The notes beneath the pieces were generated by a model that had not been told where the DNA came from, searched no databases, and saw nothing but the letters and a program-made list of their open reading frames with translations. Position numbers and translations under genes: made by a program. Source: Ignavibacteria bacterium (GTDB taxonomy: Bacteria > Bacteroidota > Ignavibacteria > Kapaibacteriales > Kapaibacteriaceae). Taken from it: 64,000 bases of DNA. Shown one piece after another: positions 42,193 through 51,068 of this stretch; positions within the stretch are counted from its first letter, which is position 1, and every line of letters starts with the position of its first letter. Where the stretch lies: NCBI GenBank assembly GCA_015709655.1, contig CP054181.1:1732207-1796206 (forward strand), written 5' to 3'.

Positions 42193-43934
42193 AACACCTC
42201 GGCCTGTAAACCAGTTGTGAACGTGGTTGGCTGACCAAGCTTGTAAGTATCCCAGAATGCAGCGCTAAGTGTAAGCCATGGAAGCATACCGTAACGCAAC
42301 GACAGTAGTACTCTGCTCCCACTACCCGTGGCAGCCACTATCCGTGGCAAGCCGGGCAGCGGATACTCCAGCATATAGGGTGCCACACCGATCGTTTGGG
42401 AGCGGAATACCGTGGTTCGAAGACTCATACGTAAACGTTCAGCAGGCTGGTAAACAGTCTCAGCAAAGCCGGCCAAACCTGTCTGCGGATAACGTCCGCC
42501 TGAAAACGATAAATGCTGATACTCACAACGGACAATGAACCGCAGCTGCTCCGTAAGGTTAGCACCAAGCTGCCATCGTGTGGTAAAACGTCGTGCTGTG
42601 TGCATCATACGTCGTGATGTGAAGTCAGGGCGCCATCCTTCGTCGCTTCCGTTATAACGGATTCGTGCCGATGCCTGAAAGCCCTTCCCAAGCCGGTACG
42701 TAATATCCGTAAGCAGAGTGACTCCTGCTGAGGGCATGGGGCGGGAATAGGATGGTGCAAGTATGCGGTAAACGTCAACCATTGTTTCTGCCGCCAGCCC
42801 CTTCCCGCTTGAATAACGGTAGCCAAGGGCAATCCCTGCCTCGTTGCCGAGTGCAGAGAGTGTACTAACCGGCGAGGCATACGGGTTGCGAATATCAGGG
42901 TGCGCATAACGGGCGCACAGCATTACTTCACCAGATTTTATGGGGATTCCGGCAATAACCATCATCGCCAACCGCAGACTATCGTCAGCCGCAAGCTCGG
43001 CAGCAATGGTATAGCGGGAGTCGGTAACGCTCATCACTGCCGAGGCAATGATACGCTGACCTTGTGGTATGATGCGCATTGAGGTGGATGTAGAGGGCGC
43101 GTTGTACCGAGCATGTTGCACAAATACTCCCAATGCGTTATTCATAAAATTCGATACTATGCCCGAGGCAAGAATACTTTCAGTTCTGCCACCCAGTGTT
43201 TGCCGAGAATACGCTGCAACAGCATGGAACCCCACCGCGCCAGCCTCAATTGTGCCTTTCATGGCAACACCGGTAAGCGCTCCATCGGTGATGCTGCTTG
43301 ACCATGGACGGATGCGCGGCTGAATACTGTAGCCTGAGGCTTTCGAAACCACGGATCTGCCAAAGGTGCTTCCCGATCCCAATACTAACCCAAGTCCGCC
43401 GGCAACAGCCAGGCGGCCTGCACCAATACTGACGGCTCCGATATCGGCAACAACCCAACCAGAAGAGAGTGTGCTGGTCTGCTGTTGGCGGATAATACCG
43501 CCAGCACGGCCATACGCCGAAGCTACGTTAATCCGCGTCAGTGCGTCGGCGTCGCTGCCAGTGGTGCGCAGTGCTCGTGTGGTATGGTGAATACCGGTAA
43601 TGAATGGCTCACAGCTACAGTCAAACGTAGTACATAAAAAGAGCAGCGTTCGTTGATCTTCGGACAGACATGCCTGGTTACAAAGTTCGTCAAGATCGAT
43701 TATACCGTTTTTTACGGATTGAGTGATCCGCGATGCAGTGGACCGGTTGATACCCGGGATGATGGTAAGGCTGACCGCCGTAGCACACGGCAGGCATAAG
43801 GGTTGGCTGCGTAACTGCTCTACAACATCGATAACCGGTGCAGCCCAGTCGTCCCCCGCAAGATCATCAAGCTGTGCCAGCACTGATACCACTTGGGAAC
43901 ACAAGAAAACTGCTAGCGGTAGTAACCGTATCAT
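42174..43934 (-). CDS. Exported helix-hairpin-helix protein with barrel-like C-terminal region
   Basis: A 586-residue exported protein (signal peptide LLPLAVFLCSQVVSVLA). Residues of about 55-85 hold a helix-hairpin-helix-type segment, IIPGINRSTASRITQSVKNG, like those in ComEA, next to a Cys-rich patch (CNQACLSEDQ, CTTFDCSC). The remaining 450 residues alternate short strands and loops with many aromatic ends (for example GIALGYRYSSGKGLAAETMVDVY split by turns) and end in QAEVFYLNK, consistent with a large outer-membrane barrel. I do not know a described function. It is coupled by a four-base overlap with the smaller exported gene at 43931 and lies beside porD. A DNA-handling or T9SS-accessory role are both possible. 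Confidence 0.65.
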   Translation of the reverse strand: MIRLLPLAVFLCSQVVSVLAQLDDLAGDDWAAPVIDVVEQLRSQPLCLPCATAVSLTIIPGINRSTASRITQSVKNGIIDLDELCNQACLSEDQRTLLFLCTTFDCSCEPFITGIHHTTRALRTTGSDADALTRINVASAYGRAGGIIRQQQTSTLSSGWVVADIGAVSIGAGRLAVAGGLGLVLGSGSTFGRSVVSKASGYSIQPRIRPWSSSITDGALTGVAMKGTIEAGAVGFHAVAAYSRQTLGGRTESILASGIVSNFMNNALGVFVQHARYNAPSTSTSMRIIPQGQRIIASAVMSVTDSRYTIAAELAADDSLRLAMMVIAGIPIKSGEVMLCARYAHPDIRNPYASPVSTLSALGNEAGIALGYRYSSGKGLAAETMVDVYRILAPSYSRPMPSAGVTLLTDITYRLGKGFQASARIRYNGSDEGWRPDFTSRRMMHTARRFTTRWQLGANLTEQLRFIVRCEYQHLSFSGGRYPQTGLAGFAETVYQPAERLRMSLRTTVFRSQTIGVAPYMLEYPLPGLPRIVAATGSGSRVLLSLRYGMLPWLTLSAAFWDTYKLGQPTTFTTGLQAEVFYLNKR

Positions 43935-44698
43935 AGCTCTACCACAAGCTGAGACACAAAGCCTGAATGAAGGTATCGGGTAAGCTGGAACGCCATGACC
44001 GGAGATTCAATGACGGACAGTCTGACCCCAATGCTAAACGCAAGGGGCTCTGTTTGAAGTGCAAGCCGCACCGAAGCTGCATCGGGGAGCGGTGTTAGTA
44101 CGGCAAGTACAAGCGAAGGGGGCTGAGCCGGCGAGATACAAAGGTTAATGGCGGCTGAAACATCGTCAGACATACCAATGCCCGTTGTTAGAATACGTGG
44201 CTGGGAGCGTCCGGCAGATGAGTATGACAATAAGCCGGCTGCCTGTACTGACAGGAAGAAAACCGAGTCCAGATCAATTCGGGATTGTATCCCTACATCC
44301 GTCTGCTGAATTGCAGTGAAGCCCGTGGCGCCCTGTACCGAAAAACGTGTACGTACTGCAAGCGTGAAGCGGTGTGTAACGGGAATCAAACGAATTCCAT
44401 ACGCCGCGATATCCGTCCACCCGCCGCCTGAGCCCCCTTCCAAAATAAATGTATAATCAGCCCAGGGTAATAAGACTCCGCCATACGACAGGTTGGCAAC
44501 ACCGAACGGAGCCGGTACTGCCTGAAATCCTGCTGCTGTCGCAGGCAGAGTATAACAGCCCTGAATATCGAAAATGCTGACAGATGTTGCCCCCGTGCAG
44601 TCATACAATACTGGTTGCACCTGTGCGATTGATGAGGAGCAGTGCAAAAAGCTGCAGAACAGCGGTAGTACTCTGCGTAAGTTAGTACCGAAGAACAT
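43931..44698 (-). CDS. Exported barrel-like protein of unknown function, coupled to the HhH gene
   Basis: A 255-residue protein with a signal peptide (VLPLFCSFLHCSSSIA). The mature part alternates hydrophobic and small residues (LAVRTRFSVQGATGFTAIQ, LSVQAAGLLSYSSAGR-like strands). Its 'PFGVANLSYGG' segment and closing strand SGFVSQLVVEL suggest an outer-membrane barrel or a PorP/PorV-like fold; this is a weak inference. Its last four bases overlap the start of the helix-hairpin-helix gene, so they are translated together. Its start lies 11 bases from the porD start on the other strand. The promoters of both transcripts must therefore overlap with coding sequence. Confidence 0.6.
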   Translation of the reverse strand: MFFGTNLRRVLPLFCSFLHCSSSIAQVQPVLYDCTGATSVSIFDIQGCYTLPATAAGFQAVPAPFGVANLSYGGVLLPWADYTFILEGGSGGGWTDIAAYGIRLIPVTHRFTLAVRTRFSVQGATGFTAIQQTDVGIQSRIDLDSVFFLSVQAAGLLSYSSAGRSQPRILTTGIGMSDDVSAAINLCISPAQPPSLVLAVLTPLPDAASVRLALQTEPLAFSIGVRLSVIESPVMAFQLTRYLHSGFVSQLVVEL

Positions 44699-44709
44699 AA
44701 GGACGAGGT

Positions 44710-45612
44710 ATGAAAAGTTTAATCAGCATTGTATGTATGGTAGTAGCCATTACCCTGACCGACGTGACGTATGCTCAGGAACTGGCGGCCACGGTTACCG
44801 TGGATATATCGCAGCTGCAGATGGATGATAAGGTTGATGTCCGCACCATGGAAGCCGACGTGCGCGAGTACCTGAACAATCAGCGGTATTCGCGGCAGGA
44901 CTGGGAGGGTCCGCGCATTCCGGTATCGGTTGGGATCTTTCTTACAGGCAAGCAGGCCAACGTATATACGGCGCGGCTGACGATAGTGAGCACGCGGCTG
45001 TTGGCTGACGACTCTTCGCGAGGTACACCGTTACTGCGGGTGTACGATGCTGACTGGCAGTTCCAGTACAGCTTTAGTCCGGCCTTATCGTTTCAGTCTA
45101 TGCGATATGACGAGTTTACAAGTCTGCTGGACTTTTACATGCTGATAGCCATTGGGCTGGATATGGACACGTACAGCGATCTTGGAGGAGACAATTGCTT
45201 TATTGATGCAAAGCAGATTGCACAGCTGGGCAATGCCAAGGGCATTAGCCAGTTCTCGTCAACCTACGAACCCGGCCACTTTACCCGAATGGCACTTATT
45301 TCGGAATTAACGGATCCGCGATACCAGCAGTTACGGCGTTACTTTTACGACTACCATCTGGCGGTTGACGAATTTGCTGTGACACCTGAAAAGGGCCGAA
45401 CGCTCATGGTGCAGGCTATTAATGATATTGACGATTTCAGGCGCAATTCAATTTCAAACAGATCTGTTCTACTTCAGTCGTTCTTCAATGCAAAAGCAGG
45501 TGAGTTGGCAGAGATGTTTAAGGGGATAAAAAATTCACCTGTCTGGCAAGTGCTGATGTCGCTCGATCCCAGCAATACGCAGCTATACGAAAGTGCCCGG
45601 AGCGGACGGTAG
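44710..45612 (+). CDS. porD: T9SS-associated protein PorD (DUF4835)
   Basis: A 300-residue exported protein (signal peptide SLISIVCMVVAITLTDVTYA). It has family features: an early TVTVDISQLQ / VRTMEADVREYLNNQRY, then PRIPVSVGIFLTG, LRVYDADWQFQY, LTSLLDFYMLIAIGLDMDTYS, and a C-terminal MFKGIKNSPVWQVLMSLDPSNT. PorD (DUF4835) is required for or linked to type IX secretion in Bacteroidota. With four putative T9SS cargo genes in this window, it supports an active T9SS. No core genes (porK, L, M, N, sov) are present here. Confidence 0.85.
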   Translation: MKSLISIVCMVVAITLTDVTYAQELAATVTVDISQLQMDDKVDVRTMEADVREYLNNQRYSRQDWEGPRIPVSVGIFLTGKQANVYTARLTIVSTRLLADDSSRGTPLLRVYDADWQFQYSFSPALSFQSMRYDEFTSLLDFYMLIAIGLDMDTYSDLGGDNCFIDAKQIAQLGNAKGISQFSSTYEPGHFTRMALISELTDPRYQQLRRYFYDYHLAVDEFAVTPEKGRTLMVQAINDIDDFRRNSISNRSVLLQSFFNAKAGELAEMFKGIKNSPVWQVLMSLDPSNTQLYESARSGR

Positions 45613-45617
45613 GGTGC

Positions 45618-46820
45618 ATGAGCCATACGCAACGCACACACGAGCATTACATGCGCATGGCACTGGAGCTGGCTCGCGAAGCATTTGAAGCCGGCGAAGT
45701 ACCGGTTGGTTGTGTGATCGTCCGTGACGGTACGATATTGGGATCCGGATTTAACCGGGTTCAGCAGTTGGCAAATCCAACGCATCACGCCGAAATCGAA
45801 GCTCTTAACCAGGCATGCAGCACCGTAGGGGAAAAAGTTTTGAAAGGGGCTACGGCATACGTAACCCTTGAACCGTGCGTAATGTGTGCCGGTGCCCTTG
45901 TGCTTGCCAAGGTCGAAACCGTTGTGTATGCGGCACATGACCCCAAGACCGGTGCTGTGAGGTCGGTGTATGAATTACTGGACAGTCCAGAAGCTAACCA
46001 TCAGTGCATCGTTCGAAGCGGCGTGCTTGCCAGCGAGAGCTCGGCATTGCTGACGACGTTCTTTGAGCAGCGTCGCGCCGACCAGGCAACCGCAGCCGTG
46101 AGTACCGGGGATGGTAGGATTACACCGGCTGAAACCGGAATGCTTGTGTTGATTCCGACGCCAATTGGTAATCTGGCCGACATTACCAGGCGGGCTTTAG
46201 ACACCCTCTCGTCCTGTAAAATTATTCTATGCGAAGACACTCGGAGAACCGGCAATCTGCTCCGTTCGTACGGCATTGGCGGAGCACGACTGGTGAGCAA
46301 CTTTGAACAAAACGAGAAGGCACGTGCGCAGGAGATTGTTGATTGGGTTCGCAACGGGATTACGGTAGGCCTGGTGTCGGACGCCGGGATGCCGGGTATC
46401 AGTGATCCCGGTTTCCGGGCGGTTCAGGCCTGTATTTCGGCCAGATGCAGTGTTGTTGCCCTTCCCGGACCATCGGCAGCAATAACAGCACTTGCAGCCT
46501 CGGGATTACCAACTGACAGGTTCTTTTTTGCCGGGTTTCTGCCACAGAAAAAGGGGAGGATGTCAGTGTTGCAGAAGATGCTATGTCGGGAAGAAACCTG
46601 TATTCTTTACGAAAGCCCGCATCGGATTGAAAAACTCCTGATCGAAATTGCAGAATGTGGCTCGGCTGACAGGCAAATCGTAATTGCTCGTGAACTGAGT
46701 AAGGTTCATGAGGAATATATTCGTGGTATGGTTTCGGAAGTTCTTGCTACTGTTCGCAGTCGGAATTCGTTAAAAGGCGAATGTGTAGTGGTGCTCCAGG
46801 GAGCAGGGACACCGGATTGA
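45618..46820 (+). CDS. TadA-RsmI fusion: tRNA adenosine deaminase + 16S rRNA methyltransferase
   Basis: One 400-residue frame with two complete enzymes. Residues 1-155 are TadA (A34-to-inosine in tRNA-Arg): the zinc site is His57 and Glu59 in HHAEIEAL and Cys87/Cys90 in EPCVMC. After a linker of about 20 residues, residues 175-400 are RsmI (2'-O-methylation of C1402 in 16S rRNA): LIPTPIGNLADITRRALD, EDTRRTGNLL, SDAGMPGISDPGF and ALPGPSAAITAL. A Met at residue 175 (ATG at 46140) could be an internal start, but no good ribosome site precedes it. No stop separates the two parts. The gene lies five bases after porD, so it is probably in one transcript with porD. Confidence 0.9.
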   Translation: MSHTQRTHEHYMRMALELAREAFEAGEVPVGCVIVRDGTILGSGFNRVQQLANPTHHAEIEALNQACSTVGEKVLKGATAYVTLEPCVMCAGALVLAKVETVVYAAHDPKTGAVRSVYELLDSPEANHQCIVRSGVLASESSALLTTFFEQRRADQATAAVSTGDGRITPAETGMLVLIPTPIGNLADITRRALDTLSSCKIILCEDTRRTGNLLRSYGIGGARLVSNFEQNEKARAQEIVDWVRNGITVGLVSDAGMPGISDPGFRAVQACISARCSVVALPGPSAAITALAASGLPTDRFFFAGFLPQKKGRMSVLQKMLCREETCILYESPHRIEKLLIEIAECGSADRQIVIARELSKVHEEYIRGMVSEVLATVRSRNSLKGECVVVLQGAGTPD

Positions 46821-46855
46821 TAAACGGGCTTTGATTTTAACCACGTACAGCAACG

Positions 46856-47491
46856 ATGTTTATATCATTTGAAGGAATTGACGGAAGCGGTAAAAGCACG
46901 CAGCTAATCCTGTTACGGGAATGGCTGCAGGAACGTGGGTACAAAGTGGTTTCAGTGCGTGAACCGGGTGCTACCGCCCTGTCCGAAGATATCAGAGCCA
47001 TACTGCTGAGCAATGCCCGCCAAATCACGAACACCGCAGAGCTTCTTTTATTCTCTGCGGCCCGTGCCCAGCTTGTAGAAAGGGTCATCGTCCCTGAATT
47101 AGAGGCTGGCTCGTTTGTGCTGTGTGACCGCTTTGCAGACTCCACAACAGCCTACCAGGGTTACGGCAGGCAGTTGAGTTTAACCGATGTGGACGTCTGT
47201 AACAGAGTAGCCACTCGCGGAGTCAAGCCAGAAATAACCTACTTTATTGACGTCCCCTATGCCGAAGCCCAAACCCGGATGCAGTTTCATGCCGATGCCG
47301 GTGAACCCGATAGAATGGAGCGAAGCGGTGCTGCGTTTTTCGAGCGGGTGCGGACCGGGTATCTGGAGTTAGCCCGACAGGAACCCAAGCGGTTTGTGCT
47401 GATTAACGGGATGCTGGAACGAACTCAAATCCATCATGAAATTATTCAGCACCTAAAACCGTATCTGCAAAACATCAAGAAGCCGGTTTAA
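46856..47491 (+). CDS. tmk: Thymidylate kinase
   Basis: A 211-residue enzyme converting dTMP to dTDP. The P-loop is FEGIDGSGKSTQL, the DR(x) motif is LCDRFADSTTAYQGYGR and the LID region is around PDRMERSG. EPGATALSEDIRAILL provides the conserved Arg/Pro block (EPGGT in most members; here the second Gly is Ala). It starts 35 bases after the TadA-RsmI gene on the same strand. Length is normal. Confidence 0.95.
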   Translation: MFISFEGIDGSGKSTQLILLREWLQERGYKVVSVREPGATALSEDIRAILLSNARQITNTAELLLFSAARAQLVERVIVPELEAGSFVLCDRFADSTTAYQGYGRQLSLTDVDVCNRVATRGVKPEITYFIDVPYAEAQTRMQFHADAGEPDRMERSGAAFFERVRTGYLELARQEPKRFVLINGMLERTQIHHEIIQHLKPYLQNIKKPV

Positions 47492-47531
47492 GTTCCGTAA
47501 ATTACAGGCTCTGTCACATATTCAATATCAC

Positions 47532-50099
47532 ATGATGAAGCTTTTTTTTGTTGGTATTATCGCTCTGGCTGTAACCACACTGTGTTCGACAGCAGGAACA
47601 ACTCACGAAGTAGATATTAATTCCGTGCTGCGTCCCATTCGCACTGCGTATATGGATGACATGGTGCAGGATAACCACTTTGCACAGCCATATTACGTGC
47701 AGATTGATGCTGCAAACAGCGTTTTTGCTGCCTCGTACCAGCACCTGCTGGTTCATAACGTTCCTGTTCCACCGTACGGAACGGCAACGCTTGCACTCGA
47801 GGCTACTCGACCGGTTTTTGATGCACGGTCCACAATTCTGATTGCCACAAAAAACGGTAAGGTGCCGTTAAAAGTACGTCCGGTTTATTCGTATAAAGGA
47901 CAAATCGTGGGGGAGCCCGGGTCGAGTGTTTCGCTGCATTACAGCACCGATGGCGACATTACCGGCTTCATCACTCATGCAAACGGTGAGCGCACGGTAG
48001 TTGGGAAAGCTCCGGAATACCGTGCTGGAACCAACGAAATTCCCCATGTGTTTCAGGCTGAGTCTGCTGGCGCCCTAAGTCCGGTACTCGACAATTTTAT
48101 TTGCGGTTCGGATGAGTTGCCTTTTGATGCTAAAGAGGCACTTGAGCACATGGATATGCCAACATCGCAAAAAGGTGAATCGGTGCAGGCAATGGTCCTT
48201 AAACAGCTAACGCTTGCTCTGGTACTTCGTGAAGATGTTGATAGTGCCCTGAAACGTCAGGGCCTGAATGACGAGCAAATCGTACAACATTTTGCCAAGA
48301 TTGTTGCCGCTATGTCGCAGGCTTACGAGCAGGAGCTTGGGGCACACATGTACATAGGTTACATGGAAGTTTACACCACTGAAGCACCGTCAGGGTTCTT
48401 GTATGACGGCAAGGATCCGGGAAAACTCCTTGATGAGTTCAGTGAATTATGGTCGGGTGCCTACTCGAGCATCGATCGCGTCGTAGCCCATTTGTACACA
48501 ATTAAGAAGCCTGTTCAGGGCATGTACGTTGGTGGCATTGCCTACGGCGGTCAGGCAGGTTCGCGCTTATGCGTTAAAGATCACCGTGGCGGATACGGTG
48601 TTAGCACTCTTGACCTCCGGGCTAATGAAACCATCCCTGGAGCAGCCGCTAACAGAAATGCCTTTGTGTGGGATGTGTTTGTGGCGGCACACGAGATCGG
48701 ACATAATGTAGGCGCACCGCACGGGCATAGCTGCTACTGGAGCCCGCCTCTGGACACCTGTCAGCTGCAGAGCGATGGCACTGATGCATGCTACAACAAC
48801 CCGGCGTTACGCCGTGTTCGTCCCGGTACCATCATGAGCTACTGTCACCTGGTGAACGGCTCCAGTACCCCGCTTGAATTTGGTACACGCGCTTCGGAAC
48901 GGATGCGCACATGGATTGATGCCTCGTGCATGCAGGCTGTTACCGAGCCGCTGGTCAGGATTACCTCGCCACGCGGGCCCGACGGCTGGGGCGGCGGCGA
49001 CAAGCTTACGATCCTCTGGGCTTCGGCAATGGTAAATAATGTTAACCTTGATTACCGCATGTCAGACAACGGGCAATGGTTATCCATAGCGTCAAATCTG
49101 AATGCGATTGACGGGAAGTATGTGTGGACCTTACCGGCGCAGGCAACAAATACGCTCTGGATTCGAATCAGCGACGCGACAAACGCAGACGTGTTCAATA
49201 TTGCACCAGCCGCATATTCAATTCGTGTTCCACTCGTGATTTCTAATCCGGTGGGTGGCGAACGATTGGCAAAAGGTGCTAAGTTTCAGGTGAGGTGGAC
49301 GAAGGATCCCTCGATTACAACGGTGAATGTGTTGTTCTCGTCCGATGCAGGCCAAAATTGGGAAACCGTTGCCTCGAAAGTTTCGGCAAGTGCTTATGAC
49401 TGGACGGTGCCTGACATAGAAACCGAACAAGCCATGATCAGGCTTGAGGCAGCTGCCAATACATCAATAACAGCAGTAAGCCCGGTCTTTGCAATCGGAA
49501 CCCCCAGGTTCAAGTTGCTGCTGCCTAAGGAAGGATCTGACCTTTGTAATAATTTTGACAACCAGTTTAACTGGTCGGCTGATTTTATCGACAGAATCAG
49601 AATCAGATATTCAACCGATGACGGAGTTACATGGCGCAACGCCATTCAGCCGCTTTCGGTTGCTGCTGCTCAGTGGCAGATATTCTCTCGAAACGCTGGT
49701 ATGACCTCTCTGGATGCAGGTACCAAGGTTAGTTTGCGGGTAGAGGATGCCAGTACCGATGAAGTACTGGATACCCGTGATGAACTGAACATTGTGTCGT
49801 GTACGCAAGTAACCTCGGTTAACGATGACCATCGTTCTGCTGCTCGGATTGTTGATATTTCTCCAAATCCGGCTCAGACCACTGCACTTGTCAGGATTAC
49901 AGTTCCTTCGGCTTCAACGGCTACAATTAAAGCAGTGTCTGTAACCGGTACCGAATACGTTCTTGTTCCTGCCATACAGCTTCATGAACTCGAGAACTAC
50001 GTTAACGTTCCATTAGCTGTAGTTCCTGCCGGTGCGTACAACTTGGTTATCGAATCGAAGACTACTCGTACCGCCAGCCCCCTTCGAATTGTTCGGTAA
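47532..50099 (+). CDS. T9SS-type secreted M12B-like metalloprotease
   Basis: An 855-residue exported zinc protease. The signal peptide is FFVGIIALAVTTLCSTAG. An N-terminal propeptide-like region (to about residue 220) precedes the reprolysin-type catalytic domain (about 225-475). The zinc site is HEIGHNVGAPH, with His387, His391 and His397 as ligands and Glu388 catalytic. The Met-turn is RPGTIMSYCH, and several Cys (CYWSPPLDTCQ) could form disulphides. Two Ig-like domains with PSITTVNVLFSSDAGQ-type sequence follow. A sorting-type domain (DISPNPAQTTALVRIT and VPAGAYNLVIESKT) ends the protein. Secretion to the cell surface by T9SS is expected. Family members cut extracellular proteins; the target here is unknown. 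Confidence 0.9.
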   Translation: MMKLFFVGIIALAVTTLCSTAGTTHEVDINSVLRPIRTAYMDDMVQDNHFAQPYYVQIDAANSVFAASYQHLLVHNVPVPPYGTATLALEATRPVFDARSTILIATKNGKVPLKVRPVYSYKGQIVGEPGSSVSLHYSTDGDITGFITHANGERTVVGKAPEYRAGTNEIPHVFQAESAGALSPVLDNFICGSDELPFDAKEALEHMDMPTSQKGESVQAMVLKQLTLALVLREDVDSALKRQGLNDEQIVQHFAKIVAAMSQAYEQELGAHMYIGYMEVYTTEAPSGFLYDGKDPGKLLDEFSELWSGAYSSIDRVVAHLYTIKKPVQGMYVGGIAYGGQAGSRLCVKDHRGGYGVSTLDLRANETIPGAAANRNAFVWDVFVAAHEIGHNVGAPHGHSCYWSPPLDTCQLQSDGTDACYNNPALRRVRPGTIMSYCHLVNGSSTPLEFGTRASERMRTWIDASCMQAVTEPLVRITSPRGPDGWGGGDKLTILWASAMVNNVNLDYRMSDNGQWLSIASNLNAIDGKYVWTLPAQATNTLWIRISDATNADVFNIAPAAYSIRVPLVISNPVGGERLAKGAKFQVRWTKDPSITTVNVLFSSDAGQNWETVASKVSASAYDWTVPDIETEQAMIRLEAAANTSITAVSPVFAIGTPRFKLLLPKEGSDLCNNFDNQFNWSADFIDRIRIRYSTDDGVTWRNAIQPLSVAAAQWQIFSRNAGMTSLDAGTKVSLRVEDASTDEVLDTRDELNIVSCTQVTSVNDDHRSAARIVDISPNPAQTTALVRITVPSASTATIKAVSVTGTEYVLVPAIQLHELENYVNVPLAVVPAGAYNLVIESKTTRTASPLRIVR

Positions 50100-50113
50100 G
50101 GGGCTTGCCACAA

Positions 50114-51016
50114 ATGGGATGGTTTGATAAGCTTGTTGTTGCATCGATGCCGCTTATCCCGAAAGGGATTATTAAGCGCATCTCGCAAAAGTATATTGCC
50201 GGTGCATTGCTGGATGACGCTGTTTGCGTTACCCGGCACCTTAACTCGATTGGTGCTACCGCAACCATCGACGTACTTGGCGAATTTGTTTCGTCGAAAG
50301 ATCGGGCTGTACATGAAACCGCTACATCGGCATCGGTTGTGGATGCAATACGGTCACATAAGCTGAATGCCTACCTTAGTATCAAGCTGACGTCGTTAGG
50401 TCTGGATATCGACAAAGAGTTTGCTTTCGAGAACGTACGCACAATCGTTACCCGTGCTCGTGCCGCCGGTGTGTTTGTTCGAATGGATATGGAGAATACA
50501 CCATACACCGATATCACGCTTGACTTTTATCGCAGACTTCGTGCAGAAGGGTTCACCAACGTTGGCGTTGTGATACAGGCCTACCTGCACCGATCGGAAG
50601 CCGACATCCGAAGCTTACTGGAATTCCGGCCGGACGTACGACTTTGTAAAGGTATTTATGTTGAGTCTGAAACTGTTGCCTTTAAGAATCGGGAAGAAAT
50701 TCGGTCTAATTATAAGAAGTTATTGCGCCTGCTGATAACCAACGGTGCGATGGTTAGGATTGCAACTCACGATGAACCGCTTATTCAGGATGCGGTGACT
50801 CTGATTCATGAACAGAATATCCTCCCCCAAGATTACCAGTTTCAGATGCTGCTTGGCGTACGAGAAGACCGCCGGGATACGCTGATAAAGGCAGGCCATC
50901 CCATGGGTATCTATGTACCGTTTGGTGATGACTGGTATGGGTACTCTACAAGACGACTGAAAGAGAATCCGCAGATAGCGGGATATGTTGCCAAGGCTCT
51001 GTTTACGGGAAAGTAG
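50114..51016 (+). CDS. Proline dehydrogenase (stand-alone)
   Basis: A 300-residue FAD-dependent enzyme that oxidises proline to pyrroline-5-carboxylate. Conserved parts of the PRODH barrel: SIKLTSLGLDID, FVRMDMENTPYTDITLDFYR, VGVVIQAYLHRSEADI, VRLCKGIYVES, RIATHDEPLI and FQMLLGVRED, ending with PFGDDWYGYSTRRLKENP (the RR pair contacts proline). No P5C dehydrogenase is fused or adjacent, so this is a monofunctional enzyme. The ATG at 50114 is preferred over TTG at 50105, which has no better ribosome site. It lies 14 bases after the metalloprotease gene. Confidence 0.9.
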   Translation: MGWFDKLVVASMPLIPKGIIKRISQKYIAGALLDDAVCVTRHLNSIGATATIDVLGEFVSSKDRAVHETATSASVVDAIRSHKLNAYLSIKLTSLGLDIDKEFAFENVRTIVTRARAAGVFVRMDMENTPYTDITLDFYRRLRAEGFTNVGVVIQAYLHRSEADIRSLLEFRPDVRLCKGIYVESETVAFKNREEIRSNYKKLLRLLITNGAMVRIATHDEPLIQDAVTLIHEQNILPQDYQFQMLLGVREDRRDTLIKAGHPMGIYVPFGDDWYGYSTRRLKENPQIAGYVAKALFTGK

Positions 51017-51068
51017 GCATTTCATTTCGTGTCCCGAAAACGAGCCGTTTTCTAAAGGATCCGACTGT

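Noticed and set aside
46140..46820. rsmI as a separate gene starting at 46140
   Set aside because: The frame is continuous with TadA, no stop intervenes and no ribosome site precedes this ATG; kept as a note on a possible internal start.
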